A stretch of DNA of 64,000 nt from Moraxella boevrei DSM 14165 (GTDB taxonomy: Bacteria; Pseudomonadota; Gammaproteobacteria; Pseudomonadales; Moraxellaceae). The notes beneath the pieces are model-generated. The model was not told the DNA's origin and searched no databases. It worked only from the letters and a program-made list of their open reading frames with translations. Location: positions 62,001-126,000 of the forward strand of contig NZ_KB903771.1 in the NCBI RefSeq assembly GCF_000379845.1, given 5' to 3'. Both the position numbers and the translations under genes were made by a program. Position 1 is the first letter of the stretch; every line of letters begins with the position of its first letter. Positions 29,241 to 37,367 of this stretch are shown in pieces.

Positions 29241-30146
29241 ATGATGAACGAACTGACTTTAAACCCAAATCTACAAGATTTATTAGAAAGATTTTTAAGC
29301 CAATCTTTACCAAAACCGATAGAGCTTGACCCAACAGTATTGGCATATCGTTGGCAATCTAACAACCATACAAGTGGCGGAGAGCTGTTGCCGTTAACGG
29401 TGGATTTGCGGTTGGGCTTAGATGATTTAATCGGCATTGACACACAAAAAGCCAAAATCGTACAAAATACTCGGCAATATTTGGCAAATTTACCTGCCAA
29501 TCATGTGTTGATGACAGGCACGCGTGGAGCGGGCAAATCATCACTAATTCGGGCATTGTTAACGACATTTAAAGATGACGGTTTACGCATTATTGAAGTG
29601 GCTCGTGATGATTTGGTGATGCTTGACAGTATCCGCCAAGCGGTGCGAGTGTTGCAGGAACGTTTGCCAAATCATGGGTGTCATTATGTGATCTATTGCG
29701 ATGATTTGGCATTTAATGGGCAAGATGAGAATTATCGTACGCTCAAAAGTGCGCTTGACGGGGCATTAGACAGCGAGCAGGACAAGCTATTGGTATATGC
29801 CACGAGCAATCGCCGACATTTGTTGCCCCAGTTGATGAAAGATAATGTGAGTATTTATAATGGGCAAACCGATGAAGTCAATCCATATGAAACGATTGAT
29901 GAAACGGTATCGTTGTCCGACCGTTTTGGCTTATGGGTGGCTTTTTATCCGATGTCACAGCCGATTTATTTGCAAATTTGTGAACATTATTTGACAAAGG
30001 CAAATTTGGCGTTTGATGATGATGCTAAAGCAACGGCCCTGCGTTTTGCAAGCGAGCGTGGTGGACGGTCGGGACGGGTGGCGTATCAGTTTAGTCGGCA
30101 TTTTATTGGCTTAAAAGGTTTGGGAAATATTAAGAATAAATTATGA
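29241..30146 (+). CDS. DUF815 AAA-type ATPase
   Basis: A 301-residue ATPase (from the tandem ATG at 29241/29244; an in-frame extension to 29196 lacks support). Features: DDLIGIDTQKAKI, LMTGTRGAGKSSLIRALL (Walker A near residue 105), YVIYCDDLAF as Walker B-like, the YATSNRRHLLP sensor, and SLSDRFGLWVAFYP. This is the DUF815 family of AAA+ proteins, function unknown. Its stop overlaps the start of the downstream antitoxin (ATGA), so the two are translationally coupled, an unusual arrangement for this otherwise housekeeping-like gene. Confidence 0.85.
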   Translation: MMNELTLNPNLQDLLERFLSQSLPKPIELDPTVLAYRWQSNNHTSGGELLPLTVDLRLGLDDLIGIDTQKAKIVQNTRQYLANLPANHVLMTGTRGAGKSSLIRALLTTFKDDGLRIIEVARDDLVMLDSIRQAVRVLQERLPNHGCHYVIYCDDLAFNGQDENYRTLKSALDGALDSEQDKLLVYATSNRRHLLPQLMKDNVSIYNGQTDEVNPYETIDETVSLSDRFGLWVAFYPMSQPIYLQICEHYLTKANLAFDDDAKATALRFASERGGRSGRVAYQFSRHFIGLKGLGNIKNKL

Positions 30147-30427
30147 TAACATTGAATATATCTAAAACAGGTCAAATGGATTTACCGCCAACGATTTTAC
30201 AATCTTTGGGGGTAAAACACGGCGGTGAAGTTGACCTTGTAGAATTAAATCAAGGGGTTATGTTATTGCCAAAAAAAGTAGCATTATTTAACACTCAAAA
30301 ACAAGATTTAATTGAACAACAAATCAATGAAGCATTTGGCATGGTAAAAGTTAATATACCAAAAGGCTTTAACCTACTTGATATTGATATCGCAGATTAT
30401 GTACCACTTTTTGATGAAGATGAATAG
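30143..30427 (+). CDS. vapB: AbrB/VapB-type antitoxin
   Basis: A 94-residue protein. The first 50 residues (GQMDLPPTILQSLGV, GGEVDLVELNQGVMLLPKK) form the swapped-hairpin AbrB/SpoVT DNA-binding domain; the acidic C-terminus (DYVPLFDEDE) is the likely toxin-neutralising part. The ATG overlaps the DUF815 stop by ATGA and the toxin gene follows after 9 bases. The pair would bind its own promoter, but the promoter here would lie inside or upstream of the DUF815 gene. Confidence 0.82.
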   Translation: MITLNISKTGQMDLPPTILQSLGVKHGGEVDLVELNQGVMLLPKKVALFNTQKQDLIEQQINEAFGMVKVNIPKGFNLLDIDIADYVPLFDEDE

Positions 30428-30436
30428 GAAATTATA

Positions 30437-30844
30437 ATGAATACCTTGGATACTAATATTTTAGCCCGCTTTTTTATTGAGGATAATAATGATAAAGAAG
30501 CCCAAAAACAGCCATTAATTGCAAAAAAATTACTCATACAACCAAGCTACATTGCTTTAACAGTTATCATGGAATTTTTTTGGATAATAAAAAAAGTTTA
30601 TCAATTACCAAAAGAAGATATTATTACGATTTTAACCACGCTTCATAATTTACGCACAGTTACATTTGAAAGCCCTGAAATAGTTTATTTGCCAATTCGT
30701 TTATATGCCCAAGGTATGGATTTTGCCGATACAATTCATCTGTTAAAAACCCAACAATGCGATAATTTTTATACATTTGATAAAAATCTTATTAAAAAAT
30801 CTGCATTATTATCACCGCATTTAACTGCCAAAGAACCTGCATAA
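30437..30844 (+). CDS. vapC: VapC-type PIN-domain toxin ribonuclease
   Basis: A 135-residue PIN nuclease. The catalytic acidic residues are visible: Asp5 in NTLDTNIL, Glu46 in IMEFFW, Asp95 and Asp98 in MDFADTIHL, and Asp115 in FYTFDKNL. VapC toxins cut tRNA or rRNA when freed from VapB. All acids are present, so the enzyme looks active. DNA here is more AT-rich than the flanking genes, consistent with acquisition into an older DUF815-DUF2868 cluster. Confidence 0.85.
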   Translation: MNTLDTNILARFFIEDNNDKEAQKQPLIAKKLLIQPSYIALTVIMEFFWIIKKVYQLPKEDIITILTTLHNLRTVTFESPEIVYLPIRLYAQGMDFADTIHLLKTQQCDNFYTFDKNLIKKSALLSPHLTAKEPA

Positions 30845-30858
30845 AAAGAAAATCCAAA

Positions 30859-32217
30859 ATGTACACACCGCAAGACCAACTCACCGAACTTGTCCGCCGA
30901 CTTGAAGAAAAAAACCACATCTTCACCGCTGACCCGCTACTCATCACCGAAAAACTACAAAAAGAACCGAGCGACCCACGCACCAAACTTTCCCACCGAG
31001 CCAACCGCATTGACAGTAACGGCAAACTTGCTAAGCGCTTAGCCATACTCGCCAATCGCATGAATAGCGTGATTTGGTCGTTAACCTTGGTGTGGTTATT
31101 GGTTGGTTTTGTCGGTTTATTCGGCATTATGCAAAACCAAACCATCAACTTTTTTTATGTGTTAGCCAGTATTTTGGGTATCAATAGCGTGATGTTAGTC
31201 GTTTGGTTACTTTGGCTAATGTTCGCCCCACAGGACAAAACACCGTTATTTAGCAACTTTTTGCAACCCAAAACCCTAATGCGAAACGCCGATATCATCA
31301 GCCTAACCAGCGTTGAACTCTATCAAGACCAACTCAACCGCACAGGCAAAAAATGGTTTTTTGGACGATTAACACACCAATTTTGGTTAGCGAGTTTAAT
31401 GGGAATGCTATTGGCGTTAGTAGCATTATTTTTGGTAAAAAATTATAATTTTGTTTGGCAATCCACGCTATTAAGCCAATATCAAGTTGCCAATATCGTA
31501 AACATCATGGCTTATTTGCCAAATCTTGTCGGCTTTCCCATTCCCACCGAACAAGACATTTTGCAAACCACCGCCAATCCTACTACTGCCTATCGTTGGG
31601 CGATGTTTTTAATCGGTTGCGTGTTGATGTATGGGATTTTGCCCCGTTTGGCATTATGGCTATTGTGTTTGACAATGTTCAAATCCAAACGCTTAAAATT
31701 AGACCTTAATAATCCTTATTACCAAAAAATTGTTCAGTTTTGGCAACGACAAATCATTGACCCTGACAACAGTCCCACCGAGCAAAAACCTGTCGCTCCG
31801 CCTGCCGAAATCAGCCAAGCCAAAAAACTCGTGGCGTTGATGGAATATCCTTATAATGATGAGTTTTGGTATCAATTTGCAGTTGGAGATAATTTAACCG
31901 ACAGTGCCAATAATGCCAACCATTTAGAAAATTTTGGCGTGCTAGATGACCGTGATGATATGGCAAAACTAAACAACTATCTACAAAACCATCACGTCCA
32001 AGTGCTTATCGGTATCCCACCACAATCCCTGCCTGACCGTGGTACGATGCGAAAACTTGACCAAATCGCAAGCCTTGCCAAAGGTGGTTTAGTTGTACAA
32101 CTATTAGATTTTAAACAAGATTTTTTACCAAATCCAAGCGAACTCGCTCAATTAAAACAGCGTAAAGAGCAATGGGAAACCGCTCTCGCCGAGCGACAAA
32201 TTCCGCTTATTCGTTAA
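30859..32217 (+). CDS. DUF2868 membrane protein
   Basis: A 452-residue protein with a soluble N-terminal 70 residues, helices near residues 73-120 (VIWSLTLVWLLVGFVGLFGI and VLASILGINSVMLVVWLLWLM), further helices near 177-200 and 254-275, and a soluble C-terminal domain from about 310. The layout and RLEEK...SHRANRID start fit DUF2868, commonly paired in gammaproteobacteria with a DUF3482 GTPase. No DUF3482 gene follows here; instead an unknown small protein does. Starts 14 bases after vapC. Confidence 0.7.
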   Translation: MYTPQDQLTELVRRLEEKNHIFTADPLLITEKLQKEPSDPRTKLSHRANRIDSNGKLAKRLAILANRMNSVIWSLTLVWLLVGFVGLFGIMQNQTINFFYVLASILGINSVMLVVWLLWLMFAPQDKTPLFSNFLQPKTLMRNADIISLTSVELYQDQLNRTGKKWFFGRLTHQFWLASLMGMLLALVALFLVKNYNFVWQSTLLSQYQVANIVNIMAYLPNLVGFPIPTEQDILQTTANPTTAYRWAMFLIGCVLMYGILPRLALWLLCLTMFKSKRLKLDLNNPYYQKIVQFWQRQIIDPDNSPTEQKPVAPPAEISQAKKLVALMEYPYNDEFWYQFAVGDNLTDSANNANHLENFGVLDDRDDMAKLNNYLQNHHVQVLIGIPPQSLPDRGTMRKLDQIASLAKGGLVVQLLDFKQDFLPNPSELAQLKQRKEQWETALAERQIPLIR

Positions 32218-32256
32218 CAAAAAACGATAAAATTTTAGAAAAATACAAGAAAAACT

Positions 32257-32781
32257 ATGCAAAGTTATGACCAAGTTACCAATTTTATCCATGCAAAAAT
32301 CGCTAAATTAACGTTAAACCAACAGCTTTATTTTGTTAAAAATCTAATTTATCAATTTAGCAAAAATTTAGCAAATAACTGGCTTGATAGTGAACTTGAC
32401 AGCGAAAAAGCACACTACCAAACGATTTTTAATCAAATTAATGACAATCTTTGGCAAACTGATGTGATTGATGACGCCTTAGCAAAACTTGACGATATTA
32501 TGTGGGCAATGGGTGAAAACTATCCGCATACTACCAGCGATGAGATTTTGCTTATCATGGAGATGTTGGATTATTGGTTGGCATTAAGCAAGCTTGAGCA
32601 AAAAGACGATAATAGCAATCAGCTAACTTTTTCCACAAGCCTTTGTTTATTAACCCATTTTGATGAAAAAGCCGAAGCACGACTCGGCGAAACAACTACT
32701 TATGAAGACTGGTTAGCCTATCCAGAAACCGAACAAAGTTTTAATATTATTAAAGTAGCGTTGGCGAAAACAGCTGAGTAA
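32257..32781 (+). CDS. Unknown soluble acidic protein
   Basis: A 174-residue protein, apparently all-helical, acidic, without signal peptide or membrane segment. I do not recognise a family. Features are a Lys-rich N-terminal helix (FIHAKIAKLTLNQQLYFVKNLIYQF), an acidic stretch with DSELDSEKAHYQ, and ILLIMEMLDYWLALSKLEQ. It lies 39 bases after the DUF2868 gene and ends just before a strong terminator, so it is likely the last gene of the DUF815-vapBC-DUF2868 run. Confidence 0.6.
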   Translation: MQSYDQVTNFIHAKIAKLTLNQQLYFVKNLIYQFSKNLANNWLDSELDSEKAHYQTIFNQINDNLWQTDVIDDALAKLDDIMWAMGENYPHTTSDEILLIMEMLDYWLALSKLEQKDDNSNQLTFSTSLCLLTHFDEKAEARLGETTTYEDWLAYPETEQSFNIIKVALAKTAE

Positions 32782-32786
32782 ATGAT

Positions 32787-32820
32787 AAAAAAGTTGGGTT
32801 TGTCGCCCAACTTTTTTTAA
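32787..32820. terminator. Bidirectional terminator
   Basis: Stem AAAAAAGTTGGG / CCCAACTTTTTT around the loop TTTGTCG. A-rich on the left and T-rich on the right, so it can end both the plus-strand cluster and, less directly, the minus-strand DUF697-like gene that faces it. Confidence 0.85.
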
Positions 32821-32844
32821 GTTCGTTTAAACTATCATTAATGA

Positions 32845-33342
32845 TTAATTAACAGTTTTTGCATGATGCTCACGTTGTAACTTTTTGGCAGTTTGGTAGC
32901 ATTTGTCAATATGCTCATCAGCAATTTTCTTAAACATAAAATAGCCAATCGTACCTGCCACAATCTGACCGCCAAAGGGGACGAATTTTGTTACTTGCTT
33001 GGCGATGATACGACTCCCAAAACCTTGGAAAGTCTTTTTCGCAATACTACGTGTTGCTACTAAGCCTGCAAATTCCACCGCACGGTCTTTATACTGCTCA
33101 AAGTTTGAGCTTGTGGTTGATTGTTCAGATTTTTCTTCCAATCCAAAGCGTGCTGAAATTTCTGGTAACAGTTTTGTTAAAAGCCCTGCGTCCACCGCGA
33201 CATCCAACATTGGGACAGGAATAATCGCCACGCCTGCTGAGATTTTAGCTTGTTTTTTAACCAACTCTTCGCATTCTACTCTGACTTTTTCAAGATTTAA
33301 ATTTGGGTCAATGCTTTTTGGCAACTGTTCTACGTTTGACAT
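32845..33342 (-). CDS. DUF697-like protein
   Basis: A 165-residue protein. The stretch SAGVAIIPVPMLDVAVDAGLLTKLLPEISARFGL resembles the DUF697/YcjF-type domain (membrane-inserting helix with a Pro-Val-Pro turn), and VPFGGQIVAGTIGYFMFKKIADEHI is a second hydrophobic stretch typical of the same group. The start at 33342 with AGGA upstream is preferred over an upstream frame opening. Function unknown. It is downstream of tsaD by about 195 bases. Confidence 0.6.
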   Translation of the reverse strand: MSNVEQLPKSIDPNLNLEKVRVECEELVKKQAKISAGVAIIPVPMLDVAVDAGLLTKLLPEISARFGLEEKSEQSTTSSNFEQYKDRAVEFAGLVATRSIAKKTFQGFGSRIIAKQVTKFVPFGGQIVAGTIGYFMFKKIADEHIDKCYQTAKKLQREHHAKTVN

Positions 33343-33537
33343 AGGATTTTCCTGTAAATTTAATGGTAAAATAAACAATGATTGATAAATAATCAAAAAA
33401 TTTAACAATATTTTAACGTGTTTTTGGCAACTTGTATAAGTATTTTTTGCAAAAACGGGTAATTTTTTGTAGCTTTTTTGGTAATTTTTAAGATTTTTTT
33501 TACAAAATTGTGAAATTTTACCAAAATTTAGCTGACT

Positions 33538-34587
33538 TTAACTGACTTTTGGCAATTCCGACATCGTCCAACGTGGCAGACAACTCACTGCCAAATCATC
33601 ACTTTGCCCTGCGTTCAGCCGTTGCCAGCCTGCAAACGCAATCATCGCCCCATTGTCGGTACACAAGGCGGGCGGTGCGTAATGCACGGTTGCACCGATT
33701 TTTGCCAATTGGGTTGCCAAAATTTGGCGTAATTCAAGATTGGCACTCACACCCCCCGCAATGACAAGCCGTTTAAAACCCGTTTGTTGCAAAGCTTTCA
33801 CGCATTTTTTAGCAAGCGTATCCACCACTGCAAACTGAAAACTAGACGCAATATCAGCTCGTGTTTGGGCGTGGTCAGGGTTATCAATGTCGGTCGGATT
33901 ATCTTTAATCAAGTTATGCACGGCGGTTTTCATGCCACTAAAGGAAAAATCCAAACCTTTGCCGAGCATTGGGCGGGGCAAATCAAAGGCGTGTGGATTA
34001 CCATTTTCGGCAAGGTTGGCAACGTTAGGTCCACCCGGATAAGCAAGACCTAACATTTTTGCGGTTTTGTCAAAACATTCACCCACCGCATCATCAATAC
34101 TTTCTCCCAAAATCTCATATCGTCCAATACCTTGCACTGCCACCAATAAGGTATGCCCGCCAGACACCAATAAGCCAACAAACGGAAATTCAGGAGCGTC
34201 ACGACCAAGCAAGGGTGCAAGTAAATGCCCTTCCATGTGATGCACGCCAATCGCAGGAATATCCAAGGCAAAGGCGAGCGAGCGACCAAATAACGCCCCT
34301 GTCATCAATGCCCCAACCAAGCCCGGCCCCTTGGTAAAGGCCACCGCATCAATGTCAGTTTTTTGCAATTGACATTCGCTAAGCAACTGATTTAACAAGG
34401 GAATAAGTTTGCGAATATGATCTCGGCTTGCCAATTCTGGGACAACACCACCATAAGTGGCGTGCAGTTCAGTTTGGCTGTATAGCACTTGTCCGATTAA
34501 ACCTTGATTGTCGCTGTGGCGTTGTTCACTGTCAAAAATCGCCAAACCTGTTTCATCACAAGAAGTTTCTAAGCCCAATACTTTCAT
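33538..34587 (-). CDS. tsaD: tRNA t6A modification protein TsaD
   Basis: A 349-residue ASKHA-fold protein that transfers the threonylcarbamoyl group to A37 of ANN-decoding tRNAs. It starts [17 protein letters not shown], has [13 protein letters not shown], the metal-binding HHMEGHL near residue 115, LVSGGHT, the [17 protein letters not shown] loop, and the C-terminal VIAGGVSAN. Normal length. It lies 23 bases after a lipoprotein gene in the long run led by topA. Confidence 0.97.
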   Translation of the reverse strand: MKVLGLETSCDETGLAIFDSEQRHSDNQGLIGQVLYSQTELHATYGGVVPELASRDHIRKLIPLLNQLLSECQLQKTDIDAVAFTKGPGLVGALMTGALFGRSLAFALDIPAIGVHHMEGHLLAPLLGRDAPEFPFVGLLVSGGHTLLVAVQGIGRYEILGESIDDAVGECFDKTAKMLGLAYPGGPNVANLAENGNPHAFDLPRPMLGKGLDFSFSGMKTAVHNLIKDNPTDIDNPDHAQTRADIASSFQFAVVDTLAKKCVKALQQTGFKRLVIAGGVSANLELRQILATQLAKIGATVHYAPPALCTDNGAMIAFAGWQRLNAGQSDDLAVSCLPRWTMSELPKVS

Positions 34588-34610
34588 ATTTTTCCTAAGC
34601 GTGTTGTTAT

Positions 34611-35189
34611 TTATTGTTTAATATCGGTTAAATTTTCATCCATTGTGTGCGGATTGATTGACGGTGTTTTGATGCCGTCATTGATAACGCTCACATCAAT
34701 GCTCAATCCCTCGGCAAATGGGTCGCTAAAAGTGTATTTACCTTGACTTGGCTCAACGTTTGGCGTGGTATGTACGATAAAAACTGGGTTTTTATCGGTG
34801 GTTATTTCGTGCGACACATAATCTTCGCCTAATTGGTCAAGTAATTTTGACAAAAGTTCATTGCTCGCCATCCCAACTGTCATTTGATGTCTTGCAGATT
34901 GTAGGTCTAATTGATAGGATTTTGCATAAATTTTGACAGGTTCACTATCTAATTTAAACGGATAATTAAATTTTTCTTCAGTCACGGACACAACATCATT
35001 GGCTAATAATTGCCAATCAACTTTTCGTGGCGTTTGGGTAGTTTGTACGGTTTGTGGTGATGAAGAAATGGCTTCAGCAGGGCTCGCTATATTTGTGCTA
35101 ACGGATTGAGATTGCTCATTTTTTTGGCAAGCAGATAATGTCATTATTGATAAGCTAATAAGCCAAATCATTGGTTGTTTTTTTAACAT
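34611..35189 (-). CDS. Putative lipoprotein, unknown function
   Basis: A 192-residue protein beginning [18 protein letters not shown] with lipobox LSAC, then a Ser/Gln/Thr-rich linker to about residue 55. The rest has no motif I know. The start at 35189 gives a proper lipoprotein signal and has GGGG upstream; an in-frame opening further upstream would add 27 charged residues and overlap DUF3817. It is in the topA-tsaD run. Confidence 0.6.
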   Translation of the reverse strand: MLKKQPMIWLISLSIMTLSACQKNEQSQSVSTNIASPAEAISSSPQTVQTTQTPRKVDWQLLANDVVSVTEEKFNYPFKLDSEPVKIYAKSYQLDLQSARHQMTVGMASNELLSKLLDQLGEDYVSHEITTDKNPVFIVHTTPNVEPSQGKYTFSDPFAEGLSIDVSVINDGIKTPSINPHTMDENLTDIKQ

Positions 35190-35223
35190 AAAAGCCCCAA
35201 GTCTTTCAAGTGAATTATTGTGA

Positions 35224-35523
35224 TTAAAGCTTATTTTCGCTAATTTCTTTTTTATAAATGTAGCGTTCAAACATAAACGGCATAAATGGAATGACGGATG
35301 CCACTAATCCTAGTAAAAATACCACAAGCGACCATTTTTGACGCTGACAAACGATGAGCAAAATCACCATAAAAGCCATAAACAAAATACCGTGCGTCAT
35401 ACCAGCATAGCGTACCAGATAGCTGTAGTCGTAGTTAGTGTAGCGGATATACATCGCCATACCTAGTAAAATAAAGGATAGTCCTTCTAAAAAGCTGATA
35501 ATGCGTAGGTGAGTCGGGGTCAT
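35224..35523 (-). CDS. DUF3817 small membrane protein
   Basis: A 99-residue protein with three hydrophobic helices. LRIISFLEGLSFILL followed by YAGMTHGILFMAFMVILL and a last helix LGLVASVIPFMPFMFE match DUF3817 (the EG-x-SFLLL and HGxLF elements). Function unknown. It begins 9 bases after the methylase stop. Confidence 0.82.
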   Translation of the reverse strand: MTPTHLRIISFLEGLSFILLGMAMYIRYTNYDYSYLVRYAGMTHGILFMAFMVILLIVCQRQKWSLVVFLLGLVASVIPFMPFMFERYIYKKEISENKL

Positions 35524-35532
35524 TGTTTTGCC

Positions 35533-36513
35533 TTATAAATTATTTAACACTTGATAAATCTCTTTTGCCACCGCATAAGCCAAATTGACAGGCACGGCAT
35601 TGCCAATCATTTTATAACCGTCATTAAGATTGTCATAGACAAATTCAAAATCATCATCAAAGCCTTGAATTCTAGCACATTCTCGCACCGACAACCGCCG
35701 ATATGGGCTGTGCTTATCAAATGCAAATACATTTTCGCCAATTTTGGTCATTTTTGGGGCATTGGGATGTTGTGGGGCTTGGCGTCCGCTGGCTTGAATG
35801 GTAAAAGACGGCTCATTCCACGCACGCACACGATTACGGCTCATATAAATAGGCGAATAACCACCAACAAAATATTCGTGATTGGCAATGATACAATTAT
35901 CGCCATTGGTTTTGTTATTGATTAAAGCAGGTATTGCATTGTCTTTTAAATCAAAAATCACATCTTGCAAAACAAATTTATGGTCTAGTGGCAAAGGAAA
36001 TTTAAAATCATCAACCATTAAATCTTTTCTAAAACCGACATAAAACACTCTCTTGCGATTTTGAGCCACGCCGTAATCATAAGCATCAAGCATTTTTATA
36101 AAAACATCATAACCTGCATTTTCAAAACACGCCATAATATTTTGCACCGCTTGATTATGGCGTTTGGCAAGCATTCCAGAGACATTTTCTGCCACAAAAA
36201 ATTTGGGTTGTTTGGATTTTAGAACACGGATATAATCAAAAAATAATTGCCCCCGTTCATCGTCAATGCCACGAAGCGAACCTGCCTCACTCCAACTTTG
36301 ACAAGGTGGCCCACCGATAATGCCATCACAATCAGGAAAATCATCGGCACTAAATTTGCGAATATCGCCTTTTAATAATGGGTTTTGATGGTTTTTTTCA
36401 TAAGTTGCCCAAATGGATTTGTCGTATTCGTTGGCAATCACAATATCAAATCCTGCCTTTTGAAAACCCAAATCCATTCCCCCTGCCCCTGCAAACAAAC
36501 TAATGACATTCAT
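35533..36513 (-). CDS. GGCC-specific (M.HaeIII-like) C5-cytosine methyltransferase
   Basis: A 326-residue C5-methyltransferase. Motif I is [17 protein letters not shown], motif [10 protein letters not shown] with the catalytic Cys near residue 71, motif VI ENV, motif [12 protein letters not shown], motif [17 protein letters not shown]. From memory it resembles M.HaeIII closely, including the recognition region ([31 protein letters not shown]). M.HaeIII and its relatives methylate GGCC. The ATG overlaps the stop of the endonuclease gene (ATGA), so endonuclease precedes methylase and the two are translationally coupled. Confidence 0.9.
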   Translation of the reverse strand: MNVISLFAGAGGMDLGFQKAGFDIVIANEYDKSIWATYEKNHQNPLLKGDIRKFSADDFPDCDGIIGGPPCQSWSEAGSLRGIDDERGQLFFDYIRVLKSKQPKFFVAENVSGMLAKRHNQAVQNIMACFENAGYDVFIKMLDAYDYGVAQNRKRVFYVGFRKDLMVDDFKFPLPLDHKFVLQDVIFDLKDNAIPALINNKTNGDNCIIANHEYFVGGYSPIYMSRNRVRAWNEPSFTIQASGRQAPQHPNAPKMTKIGENVFAFDKHSPYRRLSVRECARIQGFDDDFEFVYDNLNDGYKMIGNAVPVNLAYAVAKEIYQVLNNL

Positions 36514-37367
36514 TCATTCTCTCCAATAAAGAACTGGATAAGTTTGGCAGGCTTTAATCTTGCAGGATTATTCGGATTTTTTATTTTAATATTTAAAATC
36601 TGAATATTTTGATTATTTTTAGCCACCTCAATCAATTCATTTTTATTATTCAATGATTGCCATTTTTCATCATTGATAATTGCGATAAGATTAAACAAAT
36701 AACTAAAATCTCTTTGATATATATAAGAAAAAACCTTAAAAGGATTTTCAATGTGCCACATTCCACGCACTCGCAAATTGGTAATGCCCAGTGGGTCTAT
36801 TTTTTTAATTTTGCCAAGCTCTTTGGTTGGAGTAAATTCTACACCTTCAATGGTTTCTACGCCTGTTTTAATTCTGTTTTTAATGGTTTCATAAATCGCA
36901 TTATCTGCACAATAATCATCGCCATAGACAAAAATTAAATCGGTCAATTTATTTTTATTCACCACGCCCACAGCATACAACATATCTTTGGCTATCCAAT
37001 TTTCGGACAATTTACAAGCGGTTGTCAGCATTGGATTGTCGACAAATAATTTGTTTTTGGGATAACTAGAATTTAATGCCAAATCCGAATTTTTACTTTC
37101 TATTTTTTTAACTTCTATGGCGTCGCCCCCTTTTAGCATCATATCAGGCGGATTGCTAGAATTTCCCAAATAAGAAAAATGCTTTGATATTTGAATGTTT
37201 CTGTCATTTTCATCCAAATCAAAACCGTCAATAAATAAATCTTGCACATAGCGTTCTAAGGCATCGCCCACATTATTGATGCGATTTTTACCCAAATAGC
37301 TATTTTGCAAATCAATCACTGGGTTTTGGATTAAATGGATAATGGCGTTGATGATATTATTACCCAT
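36510..37367 (-). CDS. NgoPII-type restriction endonuclease (GGCC)
   Basis: A 285-residue protein matching the NgoPII restriction enzyme family as I recall it: N-terminal [36 protein letters not shown], and the PD-(D/E)XK-like region [22 protein letters not shown] with Asp ... Glu-x-Lys near residues 75-87. NgoPII cuts GGCC, the same target as the adjoining methylase. Its start codon lies 8 bases inside the 3' end of topA. The DNA is clearly more AT-rich than topA, which suggests lateral acquisition. The frame is intact and the proposed catalytic residues are present. Confidence 0.85.
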   Translation of the reverse strand: MGNNIINAIIHLIQNPVIDLQNSYLGKNRINNVGDALERYVQDLFIDGFDLDENDRNIQISKHFSYLGNSSNPPDMMLKGGDAIEVKKIESKNSDLALNSSYPKNKLFVDNPMLTTACKLSENWIAKDMLYAVGVVNKNKLTDLIFVYGDDYCADNAIYETIKNRIKTGVETIEGVEFTPTKELGKIKKIDPLGITNLRVRGMWHIENPFKVFSYIYQRDFSYLFNLIAIINDEKWQSLNNKNELIEVAKNNQNIQILNIKIKNPNNPARLKPAKLIQFFIGENE

